From NCBI RefSeq assembly GCF_023734135.1, contig NZ_AP025730.1, forward strand, positions 124,001-188,000: DNA of 64,000 nucleotides. Direction: 5' to 3'. The translations under genes were made by a program, and so were the position numbers. Positions 38,442 to 50,836 of this stretch are shown here, piece after piece (position 1 is the stretch's first letter; each line of letters opens with the position of its first letter). Source of the DNA: Sphaerotilus microaerophilus (GTDB taxonomy: Bacteria; Pseudomonadota; Gammaproteobacteria; Burkholderiales; Burkholderiaceae_C). The notes beneath the pieces are model-generated. The model worked only from the letters and a program-made list of their open reading frames with translations, was not told the origin of the DNA and searched no databases.

Positions 38442-39026
38442 GTGATAGACCCACGACACCCCTACTATTTTATGCAGGATCTGCTTGCTGATGAGAGGAT
38501 GACATTTGAATTCAGCAAGTACATCTACGTTCCCGACACTCTTCTTGATTCTAGGGACGTCATACGGGTGCATGGAGGTACAGCAAATAGCTCATGGGTC
38601 AACAAAGAAATAGACAATCTCGAGACGACACAAGAGTTGGCATTTCACTCAATTGTAAAGATAAACAAGCGAAGTTTTCACATTCCAATGATTGATTTCG
38701 CGATTGAGACATCGTTGGATCGGTATTTTATAGATCGCTTGCATCAATATCTTCCAAGAGCGGTATTCTTGAATCTTGCGTTATATACAAGTGGCAGGTC
38801 ATACCACGCATATTCGACTAGACTCCTGTCTCCGCTAGAGTGGATTGATTTCATGGGGAGGCTCTTGTTGATCAATCCGAGAAATGGGCCCAATCTAATT
38901 GACTCCAGGTGGGTTGGGCATCGGCTTGTTGGGGGTTATTCGGCACTTAGGTGGTCCAACAACTCTGGAACATATGCCGGACTTCCAACAAGGATTGATT
39001 TCGAAAAGCTAGCAGTTCTTCGATAG
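38442..39026 (+). CDS. Small primase-like (AEP superfamily?) protein
   Basis: The 194-residue product starts at GTG 38442, overlapping the dGTPase stop by four bases (GTGA), so the two were translated together. It resembles archaeo-eukaryotic-type primases in three places: MIDFAIETS as a possible acidic motif I, SGRSYHAYSTRLLSP as the Ser-x-His motif II, and IDSRWVGHRLVGGYSALRWS near the end, a pattern I associate with small PrimPol-like proteins. Motif I lacks the usual second Asp, so activity is uncertain. Low GC matches the dGTPase gene. Function unproven; the family call is tentative. Confidence 0.45.
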   Translation: MIDPRHPYYFMQDLLADERMTFEFSKYIYVPDTLLDSRDVIRVHGGTANSSWVNKEIDNLETTQELAFHSIVKINKRSFHIPMIDFAIETSLDRYFIDRLHQYLPRAVFLNLALYTSGRSYHAYSTRLLSPLEWIDFMGRLLLINPRNGPNLIDSRWVGHRLVGGYSALRWSNNSGTYAGLPTRIDFEKLAVLR

Positions 39027-39073
39027 ACTCAATCGCACTGAAGGGCTTTCCAACTTCAGGCTGGATACACGGA

Positions 39074-39371
39074 CTACCGCTCGGCGTCCACGCGCTGCCT
39101 GAGGTTGGGGTTGCGAACCGCCCGCTCGACAACCAGATCCATCTGGCGACCAAACATCGCTTCCAGGCCCTTCCTTGAGCGAGAAGAAGGCGTCGTAGTA
39201 GGCCACGGGCGGGAGTTCGTCGAAGGACACCAGGAAGTCGAGGTCGCTGCACGCGGGATCGAAGTCTGACCGGGTGGCCGAGCCGAACAGCTCCAGCCGC
39301 CGGGCATGGTGTCGCCGGCAGAAGGCGGCGATGTCATCGCGGCCGTCGGTGATGAAGCGGGGGACGGCCAT
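39074..39371 (-). pseudogene. MNT-type nucleotidyltransferase, frameshifted
   Basis: From ATG 39371 the frame encodes RRLELFGSATRSDFDPACSD and LDFLVSFDELPP, the nucleotidyltransferase signature GSxxR(S/G)...SDxD. At about 39172-39180 the frame shifts by one base; the continuing part is GLEAMFGRQMDLVVERAVRN and then PNLRQRVDAER, stop at 39074. One extra base in the AAGGAAGGG stretch explains it. MNT proteins often pair with HEPN toxins, but no HEPN gene lies nearby. Probably inactive. Confidence 0.72.
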
Positions 39372-39433
39372 GGGTGTAGTGAACGGTGCCGGTTGGCAGG
39401 CCGTCAAGCGCCGCTCAGGGTTGAGGTGGCACC

Positions 39434-39766
39434 CTAACGCAGGGTCTGCAAGGCGAGCTCCGGCGCCTTGTCCAGCAATCGCAGCAGGGCCTTGGCCGCA
39501 CCGGTCGGGCTGCGTTTTCCCTGTTCCCAGTTGCGGATGGTCTCCAGCGACACATCGATGCGCCTCGCGAGTTCGGCTTGGCTCAGGCCCATGCGCTGGC
39601 GTACCTGGCGGGCGAACTGGGCAGCGTCCTGCATCGCCTCACGGTCGTCGGCGAGGGCTTGACGGGAGACGTCCGCTTCGGTGGTGCCGTCAACGCGCGC
39701 AGTGTCGATGCGCCCCACGCGCTGGCCGCTGACAGGCTCAGTGAGCTTCTTGCGGGTGACCGTCAT
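39434..39766 (-). CDS. XRE-family antitoxin of a BrnT system
   Basis: The 110-residue protein has a C-terminal helix-turn-helix (about 55-105): QVRQRMGLSQAELARRIDVS then LETIRNWEQGKRSPTGAAKA. The N-terminal half is polar and likely contacts the toxin. Its start overlaps the 3' end of the BrnT gene by 29 bp on the same strand, the order toxin then antitoxin. Typical BrnA is a ribbon-helix-helix protein, so this is the XRE variant. It probably represses the shared promoter. Confidence 0.8.
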   Translation of the reverse strand: MTVTRKKLTEPVSGQRVGRIDTARVDGTTEADVSRQALADDREAMQDAAQFARQVRQRMGLSQAELARRIDVSLETIRNWEQGKRSPTGAAKALLRLLDKAPELALQTLR

Positions 39767-40022
39767 AACGCTTGACCTCACGTGTGTTGGCCTTGCGGGC
39801 CGAGATGATGCGCAACGCCCCGGCCCGGGGCGTGTAGACCACGACGAACAGGCGTCCGTCGATGCGCCCCAGGAGCCGAAAGCGATCTTCTCCATAGGCG
39901 CGGCGATCGTCGGGCATGACGTGCCGCGCGGGGTCGAAAAAGGCCTGGGCAACGTACTCGAAGTCGAAGCCCCGCTCCCGGAAACAGGCGTCGCTCTTGG
40001 CGTCGTCCCATTCGAAATCCAT
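39738..40022 (-). CDS. brnT: BrnT-family toxin
   Basis: The 94-residue protein matches the BrnT/DUF497 family, RelE-fold ribonuclease toxins: MDFEWDDAKSDACFRERGFD at the start, FFDPARHVMPDDR in the middle, GEDRFRLLGRIDGRLFVVVY and IISARKANTREVKRY at the end. ATG 40022 starts the DFEWDD motif directly; six more codons are open upstream. It is paired with the overlapping XRE antitoxin gene. Confidence 0.85.
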   Translation of the reverse strand: MDFEWDDAKSDACFRERGFDFEYVAQAFFDPARHVMPDDRRAYGEDRFRLLGRIDGRLFVVVYTPRAGALRIISARKANTREVKRYDGHPQEAH

Positions 40023-40189
40023 GGCGCAAGTGTAGGTCAATGGCCTACCTCATGTCGCCTCATGTCGCCGACCTCGCAGGGCGGGCACGTGCGGGGCGGC
40101 TCGAGGTGCGATTCAAGTGCTGAAAGCAGGCCCGAGGCGCGCCGCAAGTCACGTCGCTCGCTCGTCGCCCTGCAGGCCGCCAGCAACGC
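40023..40189. promoter_or_regulatory. Likely brnT promoter/operator region
   Basis: Just upstream of brnT are the inverted repeat GTAGG/CCTAC (40032-40048) and a tandem 10-bp repeat CTCATGTCGC (40049-40068). They are good candidates for an antitoxin operator. The region also separates the accessory segment from gyrB. Confidence 0.35.
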
Positions 40190-42889
<2,700 letters not shown>

Positions 42890-44041
42890 TCAGATCCTCA
42901 TCGGCATCACGACGTACTTGAAGCCGGCCTGTTCGGGAATCGTGACCAGCGCGGAGCTGTTGGCGTCCTGCAGGGAGAGCATCACCATCTCGGTGCTGGC
43001 GTTGGCCAGCACGTCGATCAGGTAGGTGACGTTGAAACCGATCTCGATGGCGTCGCCGCCGTAGTCGATCTCCAGCTCTTCCTTGGCCTCTTCCTGTTCG
43101 GCGTTGCTGGCGGCGATGCGCAGGGTGCCCGGCTCGAAGTTGATGCGCACGCCCTTGAACTTCTCGCTCGTCAGGATGGCCGCGCGCTGCAGGCTGGCCA
43201 GCAGCGGGGCACGGCCCAGGGTGACGTGGTTGCGGTGGTTCTTCGGGATGACGCGGTTGTAGTCGGGGAACTTGCCCTCGACCAGCTTGGTGACGAACTC
43301 CATGCCGCCGAAGCTGAACTTGGCCTGGTTGTCGGCGAAGCGCATCTCGATGCGCGACTCCTCCACATTGCCCTCGGCGTCCTTGGGGGCGGACTTGTCG
43401 TCCTTCTCGGACTTCAGCAGGCGCTGCAGCTCCAGCACGGTCTTGCGCGGCAGGATGACCTCCTGCTTGGGCATCTCGACGTCCAGCGTCGCCTGCGCCA
43501 GCGCGAGGCGGTGGCCGTCGGTGGCCACCAGCGTCAGCGTGCGGCCCTCGGCGACGAAGAGGATGCCGTTGAGGTAGTAGCGGATGTCGTGCACCGCCAT
43601 CGCGAAGTGCACCTGGTCGATCAGGCCCTTGAGCGTCTTCTGCGGCACGCTGAAGCTGGGGCCAAACTCGGCCGACTCCTGCACCAGCGGAAAGTCCTCG
43701 GCCGGCAGGGTCTGCAGCGTGAAGCGGCTCTTGCCACCGGCCAGCGTCAGCTTGTTCTGCGCCGCGCTGAGCGTGACCACCTGGTCGGCGGGCAGGGTGC
43801 GCAGGATGTCGATCATCTTGCGCGCACCCACGGTGGTGCTGAAGGCGCCCTCGTCGCCACCCAGCTCGGCCGCGGTGCGCACCTGGATCTCCAGGTCGGA
43901 GGTGGTGAACTCGGTGTGCCCGCCCTGCTTGCGGATCAGGACGTTGGCCAGGATGGGCAGCGTGTGGCGCCGCTCGACGATGCCGGAGACGGCCTGCAAG
44001 GCGCCCAGCACCTTTTCCTGTGTTGCCTTCAGCACGATCAT
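42890..44041 (-). CDS. dnaN: DNA polymerase III beta sliding clamp
   Basis: DnaN forms the sliding clamp. The 383-residue product opens MIVLKATQEKVLGALQAVSG and keeps the family landmarks RHTLPILANVL, ATDGHRLALA near 180-189 and the C-terminal YVVMPMRI, which forms part of the partner-binding pocket. An insert of about 12 charged residues (KSEKDDKSAPKDAEGN) makes it slightly longer than the E. coli protein. ATG 44041 matches the family start; 15 more codons are open upstream. dnaA lies 123 bp upstream. Confidence 0.97.
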   Translation of the reverse strand: MIVLKATQEKVLGALQAVSGIVERRHTLPILANVLIRKQGGHTEFTTSDLEIQVRTAAELGGDEGAFSTTVGARKMIDILRTLPADQVVTLSAAQNKLTLAGGKSRFTLQTLPAEDFPLVQESAEFGPSFSVPQKTLKGLIDQVHFAMAVHDIRYYLNGILFVAEGRTLTLVATDGHRLALAQATLDVEMPKQEVILPRKTVLELQRLLKSEKDDKSAPKDAEGNVEESRIEMRFADNQAKFSFGGMEFVTKLVEGKFPDYNRVIPKNHRNHVTLGRAPLLASLQRAAILTSEKFKGVRINFEPGTLRIAASNAEQEEAKEELEIDYGGDAIEIGFNVTYLIDVLANASTEMVMLSLQDANSSALVTIPEQAGFKYVVMPMRI

Positions 44042-44164
44042 GAGGGGTGTCTCTCTCGTCGGGGGGGTCATCGGTGACCAGGACACGGACCACGCGCGCG
44101 CATGCGAGCGGCCGCAAACGCGCTATTTTCGCCTGAAAACGGTGCAGCCTCCGGCCGCGCCGGT

Positions 44165-45691
<1,527 letters not shown>

Positions 45692-46081
45692 GTTTTTGGT
45701 GTGGACAACTTTTCCGAAGGGGCGCGATTGTAGCCACATCCCCTGGCTTCGAGATATGGTTATCCACAGTTTGGAGAGGCAGGTCAACCCTGCGACCGGG
45801 ATGGAAAGACGACGGGATACGTTGACGCCCCGGTCGTTTCTTGCTGTAATCGCGGGTTCCCTGGAGCGTGGCCGGGGTGCGTTTGCCTGGGCTTTGCGCA
45901 GGCGGCACCAAGTCGTCGCTGCGGGACTGTTTGACGAACCACCGGGGCGACTGTTCAGCAGTGCCGCCCCCGGCTGACCCCATCACGCACCATCGGCGAC
46001 CTTCCGTCGATGGCCGGGTGGCTTGGCCGCTTCTGCTTCACCGCCGCATCACTGCCGCATCACCGCCCCTGAGGATCCAAG
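45692..46081. other. oriC: Probable chromosomal origin (oriC) between dnaA and rpmH
   Basis: This 390-bp region separates divergent dnaA and rpmH. It holds a perfect DnaA box TTATCCACA (45760-45768) and a near-box TTGTCCACA on the minus strand (45700-45708). T-rich stretches lie beside the dnaA start. Further near-boxes occur in rnpA (TCATCCACA, minus strand, about 46406). Box density is low and no strong AT-rich unwinding element was seen, so the origin call rests mainly on gene order. Confidence 0.65.
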
Positions 46082-46216
46082 ATGAAACGCACTTACCAAC
46101 CGTCCAAGGTTCGCCGCGCCCGCACCCACGGCTTCCTGGTGCGCATGAAGACCCGCGGTGGCCGTGCGGTCATCAACGCTCGCCGCGCCAAGGGCCGCAA
46201 GCGCATCGCTCTCTGA
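46082..46216 (+). CDS. rpmH: 50S ribosomal protein L34
   Basis: The 44-residue product reads [20 protein letters not shown] and ends [10 protein letters not shown], the classic L34. It is the first gene of the rpmH-rnpA-yidD-yidC cluster. Confidence 0.98.
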   Translation: MKRTYQPSKVRRARTHGFLVRMKTRGGRAVINARRAKGRKRIAL

Positions 46217-46257
46217 TCGAGCACGGGGCTGCCCTGGCCGCCCCGCTGGAACCCGGC

Positions 46258-46731
46258 TTGGCACAGACCCTGAGCGCCCTGACCGCGTCCGCCCGTTTCG
46301 AGGCGGCCATGGGTCAGCGTCCTTGTGCCCGGTCGACCCATTTCAGCGTGCACTATCTGCCACCCGCCAAGTTGTCAACAGCCGCGACCCTTGATCCGTC
46401 GCCCCCTGTGGATGATTCCAGCGGGCCTGCATCGGGAAACGACATCCTGATGCTGGGCATGGTGGTGCCCAAGCGGCACGCGCGCCGCGCCGTGACGCGC
46501 AACCTGATCAAGCGTCAGATGCGCGCGCACGTGCGTGAGCGGCTCACCGAACTGCCCTGCGGCGAGTGGGTGCTGCGCCTGCGCGCCGGCATCAATCGCC
46601 AGGCCTTCACGTCGGCGGCCTCCGAGCCCCTGCAGCAGGCCGTGCGCAGTGAGCTGGATGGTCTGCTGCGCGATGCGGCACGCCGCGTCAGGTCGGGCGG
46701 ACCGGCCGCCTCCGGAAAGGCGGCGCGGTGA
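46258..46731 (+). CDS. rnpA: Ribonuclease P protein component
   Basis: RnpA binds the RNase P RNA and helps 5' tRNA processing. The C-terminal half carries the signature VVPKRHARRAVTRNLIKRQM with the RNR-like basic helix, then GEWVLRLRAG. The start is uncertain: TTG 46258 gives 157 residues and includes the ARFEAA segment that precedes the fold. ATG 46309 would lose it. A 35-residue insert with VDDSSGPASGNDI precedes the signature. The stop overlaps the yidD start by four bases (GTGA). Confidence 0.88.
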   Translation: MAQTLSALTASARFEAAMGQRPCARSTHFSVHYLPPAKLSTAATLDPSPPVDDSSGPASGNDILMLGMVVPKRHARRAVTRNLIKRQMRAHVRERLTELPCGEWVLRLRAGINRQAFTSAASEPLQQAVRSELDGLLRDAARRVRSGGPAASGKAAR

Positions 46732-47096
46732 ACGCTGCCTGGCCCACCCGAGCCGGGTGGTCGTCGCCGATGGCGTGGCCTCGCCAGCTGCTGATCGGGC
46801 TCGTGCGTGGCTACCGGCTGCTGCTGAGTCCCTGGCTGGGCTCGTCCTGCCGGTTCGAGCCAACCTGTTCCGCCTATGCCCTGACGGCGCTCGAACGGCA
46901 CGGCGCCCTGCGCGGCGGCCTGCTCAGCGCTGCCCGCATCGGCCGCTGCCACCCCTGGTGCGCGGGCGGCCATGACCCGGTGCCTCCCACAGGGGCCGGA
47001 CTGTTCACCGCCCTGCTCGGGCGCGCCAGCGCCGCCGAGTCCGCCGCCGCCCCGACCGGGTCGCCGGCTTCCGAATCCCGAAAGACCTCCGTATGA
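46728..47096 (+). CDS. yidD: Membrane protein insertion efficiency factor YidD
   Basis: The 122-residue product has the YidD core LLIGLVRGYRLLLSPWLGSS then CRFEPTCSAYALTALERHG and RIGRCHPWCAGGHDPVP. It assists YidC-mediated insertion into the inner membrane. The N-terminal 15 residues and the last 35 (Ala/Ser-rich) lie outside the core. GTG start overlaps the rnpA stop; its own stop overlaps yidC (ATGA). Confidence 0.93.
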   Translation: MNAAWPTRAGWSSPMAWPRQLLIGLVRGYRLLLSPWLGSSCRFEPTCSAYALTALERHGALRGGLLSAARIGRCHPWCAGGHDPVPPTGAGLFTALLGRASAAESAAAPTGSPASESRKTSV

Positions 47097-48778
47097 CCGA
47101 CATGCGCCGTGCCCTGCTGTGGGGTGTTTTCTCGATGTCGCTGGTGATGCTGTGGGACGGCTGGAACCGGCACAACGGCCAGCCGTCGATGTTCGACCCC
47201 ACGCAGCCCGCCGCCAGCGCACCCGCCGCGAACGGATCGGCCGGCGTCCCCGCTCCCGTGACCAGCACCAGCGCCACCGCACCGGCTGCCGCCGCTTCGG
47301 CCGTGGCCGTGCCTGGTACGGCCGCGGCCACACCGTCCGAGACAGTCGAGGTCCGCACCGACACGGTCAACGCCACGCTGGACACCCGCGGTGGCAGCCT
47401 GGTGCGCGTCGAGTTGCTTGGCTACACAGAACAGGCTGGTGACGGCAAGCACAACATCACGCTGCTGGACCGTTCGGCCCAGCGCGCCTACACCGCCGAG
47501 ACCGGGCTGATCACCGCCACGGCCGGCGCGACGCTGCCCAATCACTTCACCGTGATGACGCTGCTGCCCGGCGAGCGCACCCTCGCGGACGGCCAGAACG
47601 AGCTGAAGCTGCAGTTCGAGGCGACCGCCGGTGACGTCAAGCTGGTCAAGACCTACACCTTCCGCCGCGGCGACTACAGCATCGGCGTGCAGCAGCAGGT
47701 CCAGAACACGGGCGCGGCAGCGGCCAACGTGCAGGCCTACTACCAGCTGGTGCGCGACGGCAACGCGCCGCCGAACGAGTCGAGCTTCTACAGCACCTTC
47801 ACCGGCCCTGCGGTGTACACCGATGCCGGCAAGTTCCAGAAGATCGAGTTCAAGGACATCGAGAAGCGCGGCACCACCGACAAGCCCAGCCATGAAACCC
47901 AGGCCGACAACGGCTGGGTCGCGATGGTGCAGCACTACTTCACCTCGGCCTGGCTCCTGTCGGACAAGGCGCAGCGCGAGTTCTTCACCCGCAAGGTCGG
48001 CAACAACCTCTACGCGGTGGGCATGACCGTGCCCCTGGGCAGCCTGGCCCCGGGTGCCGCCAAGACGCTGGACGCGCGCCTGTATGTCGGCCCGCAGGAA
48101 GAGAAGAAGCTGGAGGCCCTGGCACCTGGTCTGGACCTGGTGAAGGACTACGGCTGGCTGACCATCCTGGCCAAGCCGCTGTTCTGGCTGCTGCACAAGC
48201 TGCACTCGATGATCGGCAACTGGGGCTGGGCCATCGTCGCGCTGGTGGTGCTGCTGAAGGCGGCGTTCTACTGGCTCAACGCCAGCGCCTACCGTTCGAT
48301 GGGCAAGATGAAGGCCATCAACCCGAAGGTGCAGGAACTGCGCGAGCGCTACAAGGACGAGCCGCAGAAGATGCAGCAGGAGATGATGCGCATCTACCGC
48401 GAGGAGAAGGTCAACCCGCTGGGCGGCTGCCTGCCGATCTTCATCCAGATGCCGTTCTTCATCGCGCTGTACTGGGTGCTGCTGTCGAGCGTCGACATGC
48501 GTGGCGCCCCGTGGCTGGGCTGGGTGACGGACCTGAGCGTGAAGGATCCGTATTTCATCCTGCCGATCCTGATGACGCTGACCACGGTGCTGCAGACCTG
48601 GCTGAACCCCACGCCGCCGGACCCGGTCCAGGCCAAGCTGATGTGGATCATGCCGCTGGCCTTCAGCGTGATGTTCTTCTTCTTCCCGGCCGGCCTGGTG
48701 CTCTACTGGTTCACCAACAACCTGCTGTCCATCGCCCAGCAGTGGATGATCAACCGGCAGCTCGGGCTGAACAAGTGA
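47093..48778 (+). CDS. yidC: Membrane protein insertase YidC
   Basis: YidC inserts and folds inner-membrane proteins. The 561-residue product has an N-terminal membrane anchor (about 5-21), an Ala/Pro-rich linker, the large periplasmic beta domain (about 80-340) and the five-helix insertase core. Landmarks in the core are GWAIVALVVLLKAAFYWLNA, INPKVQELRERYKDEPQKMQ (split about residues 407-426), LGGCLPIFIQMPFFIALYWV and YWFTNNLLSIAQQWMINRQL. Full length, start ATG in the ATGA overlap with yidD. Confidence 0.97.
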   Translation: MTDMRRALLWGVFSMSLVMLWDGWNRHNGQPSMFDPTQPAASAPAANGSAGVPAPVTSTSATAPAAAASAVAVPGTAAATPSETVEVRTDTVNATLDTRGGSLVRVELLGYTEQAGDGKHNITLLDRSAQRAYTAETGLITATAGATLPNHFTVMTLLPGERTLADGQNELKLQFEATAGDVKLVKTYTFRRGDYSIGVQQQVQNTGAAAANVQAYYQLVRDGNAPPNESSFYSTFTGPAVYTDAGKFQKIEFKDIEKRGTTDKPSHETQADNGWVAMVQHYFTSAWLLSDKAQREFFTRKVGNNLYAVGMTVPLGSLAPGAAKTLDARLYVGPQEEKKLEALAPGLDLVKDYGWLTILAKPLFWLLHKLHSMIGNWGWAIVALVVLLKAAFYWLNASAYRSMGKMKAINPKVQELRERYKDEPQKMQQEMMRIYREEKVNPLGGCLPIFIQMPFFIALYWVLLSSVDMRGAPWLGWVTDLSVKDPYFILPILMTLTTVLQTWLNPTPPDPVQAKLMWIMPLAFSVMFFFFPAGLVLYWFTNNLLSIAQQWMINRQLGLNK

Positions 48779-49132
48779 AGATCGCCGCCACGCGGCGGGG
48801 CTGACCGCACGGACAGTGCCAGCCCGGCCCCGAAATGGGCGGCACCACCGCGTCGCGTGGAATTGTCCCGTGCTGCGGTCCACGGAGCAGCGCGGAGGAA
48901 CCAGAACAGGGGGTTGAGGCCACCTGACGCTTCGCGCACCATACGGACAGCGGGGCAGACCTGAGGCCGTCGCTGCTGTTCCTGCGGTCTTCGCGACCCA
49001 CGGATTCGCAGCGATGTCCCCAGCTCGGGAGGTCGAAGCCGGACGAACCGGCCGCTTCCCCCCGCGCCACATTTGCCCTGCCGCAGCGCCCTGGCGCTTC
49101 TCCGCGCACAGCCCCCCGTTCCATGCCGCTGC
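48779..49132 (+). other. 354-bp gap between yidC and a strong terminator
   Basis: No convincing protein gene is seen on either strand. The stretch is GC-rich with many short inverted repeats, and it ends in the intrinsic terminator at 49133-49167. It may be the yidC 3' untranslated region or encode a small RNA released by that terminator. Confidence 0.35.
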
Positions 49133-49167
49133 AGCCCCGCCGGACCTCGGTCCAGCGGGGCTTTTTT
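49133..49167 (+). terminator. Strong rho-independent terminator upstream of mnmE
   Basis: AGCCCCGC...GCGGGGCT with inner GGAC/GTCC pairing around CTCG, followed by TTTTTT (49162-49167). It lies about 355 bp after yidC and 56 bp before mnmE, so it separates the two transcription units. Confidence 0.88.
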
Positions 49168-49222
49168 CATCGTGCTGCACCCCTTGATCCACGGTCCGGC
49201 GGCCGCAGGGACAATCGCCCCC

Positions 49223-50653
49223 ATGCTGCCCCGCCATGACGAACCCATCGCTGCCATCGCCACCGCTCCCGGCCGGGGGGCGGTGGGCATCGTGCGCGTG
49301 TCCGGCCGCGCCCTGGCCCCGCTGGCGCACGCGCTGACAGGTCGCGATCTGACGCCCCGGGTGGCCAGCTATGGGCCGCTGCGCGACGCGGCCGGCCGGC
49401 CGATCGACCACGGCCTGGCGCTGTACTTCCCGGCGCCGCACAGCTACACCGGCGAAGACGTGCTGGAGCTGCAGGCCCACGGCGGCCCGGTGGTGCTGCA
49501 GCTGCTGCTGGCGCGCTGCCTGGAAGCGGCGGCCGCCCCCGATGCGCACGGCAGCCCCTGCCTGCCGGGGCTGCGCCTGGCGCGCCCGGGCGAGTTCACC
49601 GAGCGGGCCTTCCTGAACCACAAGCTCGACCTGGCACAGGCCGAGGCAGTGGCCGACCTGATCGACGCCAGCACCGAGGCGGCGGCGCGCAGCGCGGCGC
49701 GTTCGCTGGCCGGTGAGTTCTCCCGCCAGGTCGGCGCACTGCGCGACCAGCTCGTCGACCTGCGCATGCTGGTGGAGGCCACGCTGGACTTCCCCGAGGA
49801 GGAAATCGACTTCCTCGAACGCGCCGACGCCCGCGGCCGCCTGAGCCGGGCCAACGCGCAGCTGGCCCACGTCATCGACACGGCCCGCCAGGGCGCCCTG
49901 CTGCGCGAGGGCCTGCAGGTGGTGATCGCCGGGCAGCCCAACGCCGGCAAGAGCTCCCTGCTCAATGCGCTGGCCGGCGCGGAGCTGGCCATCGTCACGC
50001 CGATCCCCGGCACCACGCGCGACAAGGTCAGCGAGACGCTGCAGATCGAGGGCGTGCCGGTGCACATCGTCGACACCGCCGGCCTGCGCGAAAGCGACCA
50101 GGCGAGCGACGAGGTGGAACGCATCGGCATCGAGCGCAGCTGGCAGGCCATCGCCGAGGCCGATGCAGTACTGCTGTTGCACGACCTGACGCGCCAGGAT
50201 GACGCCGCCTATGTCGCTGCCGACGAGGCCATTGCCGCGCGCCTGCCGGCAGGGGCGCGGCTTGTGCACGTCTACAACAAGGTCGACCTCGCCGCCCAGC
50301 CCGTCGCCGCCGCTCCGGCCATGCGGGCGGACGACGGCGCCTCCGCCATCGTGCTGTCCGCCCGCACCCACGCCGGCCTGGACGAGCTGCGCCGCACCCT
50401 GCTGCAGCTGGCTGGCTGGCATGCTGCGCCAGACGGCGTCTTCCTCGCGCGGGAGCGCCACGTCCAGGCACTGCGTGCCGCGCAGGCCCACCTCGCCGAG
50501 GCCCAGGCCTGGGCCGGCCAGTCCGACGCCGCGCTGGACCTGCTCGCCGAGGAGCTGCGCCTGGCGCACGACGCGCTGGGCGAAATCACCGGCGCCTGCA
50601 CGCCCGACGACTTGCTGGGCGTCATCTTCAGCCGCTTCTGCATCGGAAAGTAG
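49223..50653 (+). CDS. mnmE: tRNA uridine-5-carboxymethylaminomethyl GTPase MnmE
   Basis: MnmE, with MnmG, modifies the wobble uridine of several tRNAs. The 476-residue product opens [20 protein letters not shown]. The GTPase domain sits near 215-375 with G1 [15 protein letters not shown]2/G3 [10 protein letters not shown] and VDTAGLRE, and G4 as VYNKVD. It ends in the family tail [11 protein letters not shown] with the C-terminal Cys. The last 18 bp form the left end of an integrated island, so the 3' end has been replaced without changing the protein end. Confidence 0.97.
   Translation: MLPRHDEPIAAIATAPGRGAVGIVRVSGRALAPLAHALTGRDLTPRVASYGPLRDAAGRPIDHGLALYFPAPHSYTGEDVLELQAHGGPVVLQLLLARCLEAAAAPDAHGSPCLPGLRLARPGEFTERAFLNHKLDLAQAEAVADLIDASTEAAARSAARSLAGEFSRQVGALRDQLVDLRMLVEATLDFPEEEIDFLERADARGRLSRANAQLAHVIDTARQGALLREGLQVVIAGQPNAGKSSLLNALAGAELAIVTPIPGTTRDKVSETLQIEGVPVHIVDTAGLRESDQASDEVERIGIERSWQAIAEADAVLLLHDLTRQDDAAYVAADEAIAARLPAGARLVHVYNKVDLAAQPVAAAPAMRADDGASAIVLSARTHAGLDELRRTLLQLAGWHAAPDGVFLARERHVQALRAAQAHLAEAQAWAGQSDAALDLLAEELRLAHDALGEITGACTPDDLLGVIFSRFCIGK
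50636..50653 (+). repeat. attL: attL of the mnmE island
   Basis: TTCTGCATCGGAAAGTAG, the last codons of mnmE. It matches 61490-61507 (TTCTGCATCGGCAAGTAA) at 16 of 18 positions. The mnmE (trmE/thdF) 3' end is the known insertion site of SGI1-type islands, which use an 18-bp repeat of very similar sequence. Confidence 0.88.
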
Positions 50654-50662
50654 AGTCACTTC

Positions 50663-50795
50663 CAAGACCATCTCATGAGGTCTTGAAAGACACCACAACT
50701 CCTTGTTTTACAAGGATGTTGCTTCCTAGAATGTCCAACCTGGTCCACCAAGAGCACATTGCTCTCGTGTCCAAGTTCACCTCCAAGAAGGTGAA
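50663..50795. repeat. Four consecutive perfect hairpins between attL and the integrase
   Basis: CAAGACC/GGTCTTG (50663-50685, 9-nt loop), CCTTG/CAAGG (50701-50715, 5-nt loop), AGAGCA/TGCTCT (50751-50765, 3-nt loop) and TTCACCT/AGGTGAA (50776-50795, 6-nt loop). TCCAAG recurs among them. They may be arm-type binding sites or structured RNA in the int leader. Confidence 0.7.
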
Positions 50796-50836
50796 TGGCG
50801 CGCCGGATCCCATGAACTTGGACTCACGGAGGCTGC

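Larger units (their letters stand above)
35863..38445 (+). pseudogene. dGTPase-like HD phosphohydrolase, broken by frameshift and IS
   Basis: Three pieces join into one dGTPase-like protein of about 500 residues. Piece one (35863-36792) has the HD-type metal site: RLTHSIEVSQ, CLLHDIGNPPFGHLGE and IMDIADEIAYSMSDLEDG. A T5 run at 36779-36783 shifts the frame; dropping one T continues into FNCRINNLAVETATKNYTDN and on through RRLPKRYIEKY to RRAHLI. There the insertion sequence 37204-38361 interrupts. Beyond it IDFIAGMTDDFALETYQVLE completes the normal C terminus, ending at 38445. The family hydrolyses dNTPs, and some members defend against phage by draining dGTP. GC content is far below the neighbours, a sign of transfer. 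Confidence 0.88.

Noticed and set aside
39074..39371. Active MNT-HEPN toxin-antitoxin pair
   Set aside because: The MNT gene is frameshifted and no HEPN gene is adjacent on either side.
48750..49290. Minus-strand reading frames between yidC and mnmE
   Set aside because: Overlapping frames of similar length in two phases, no family match and no ribosome site; probably non-coding.
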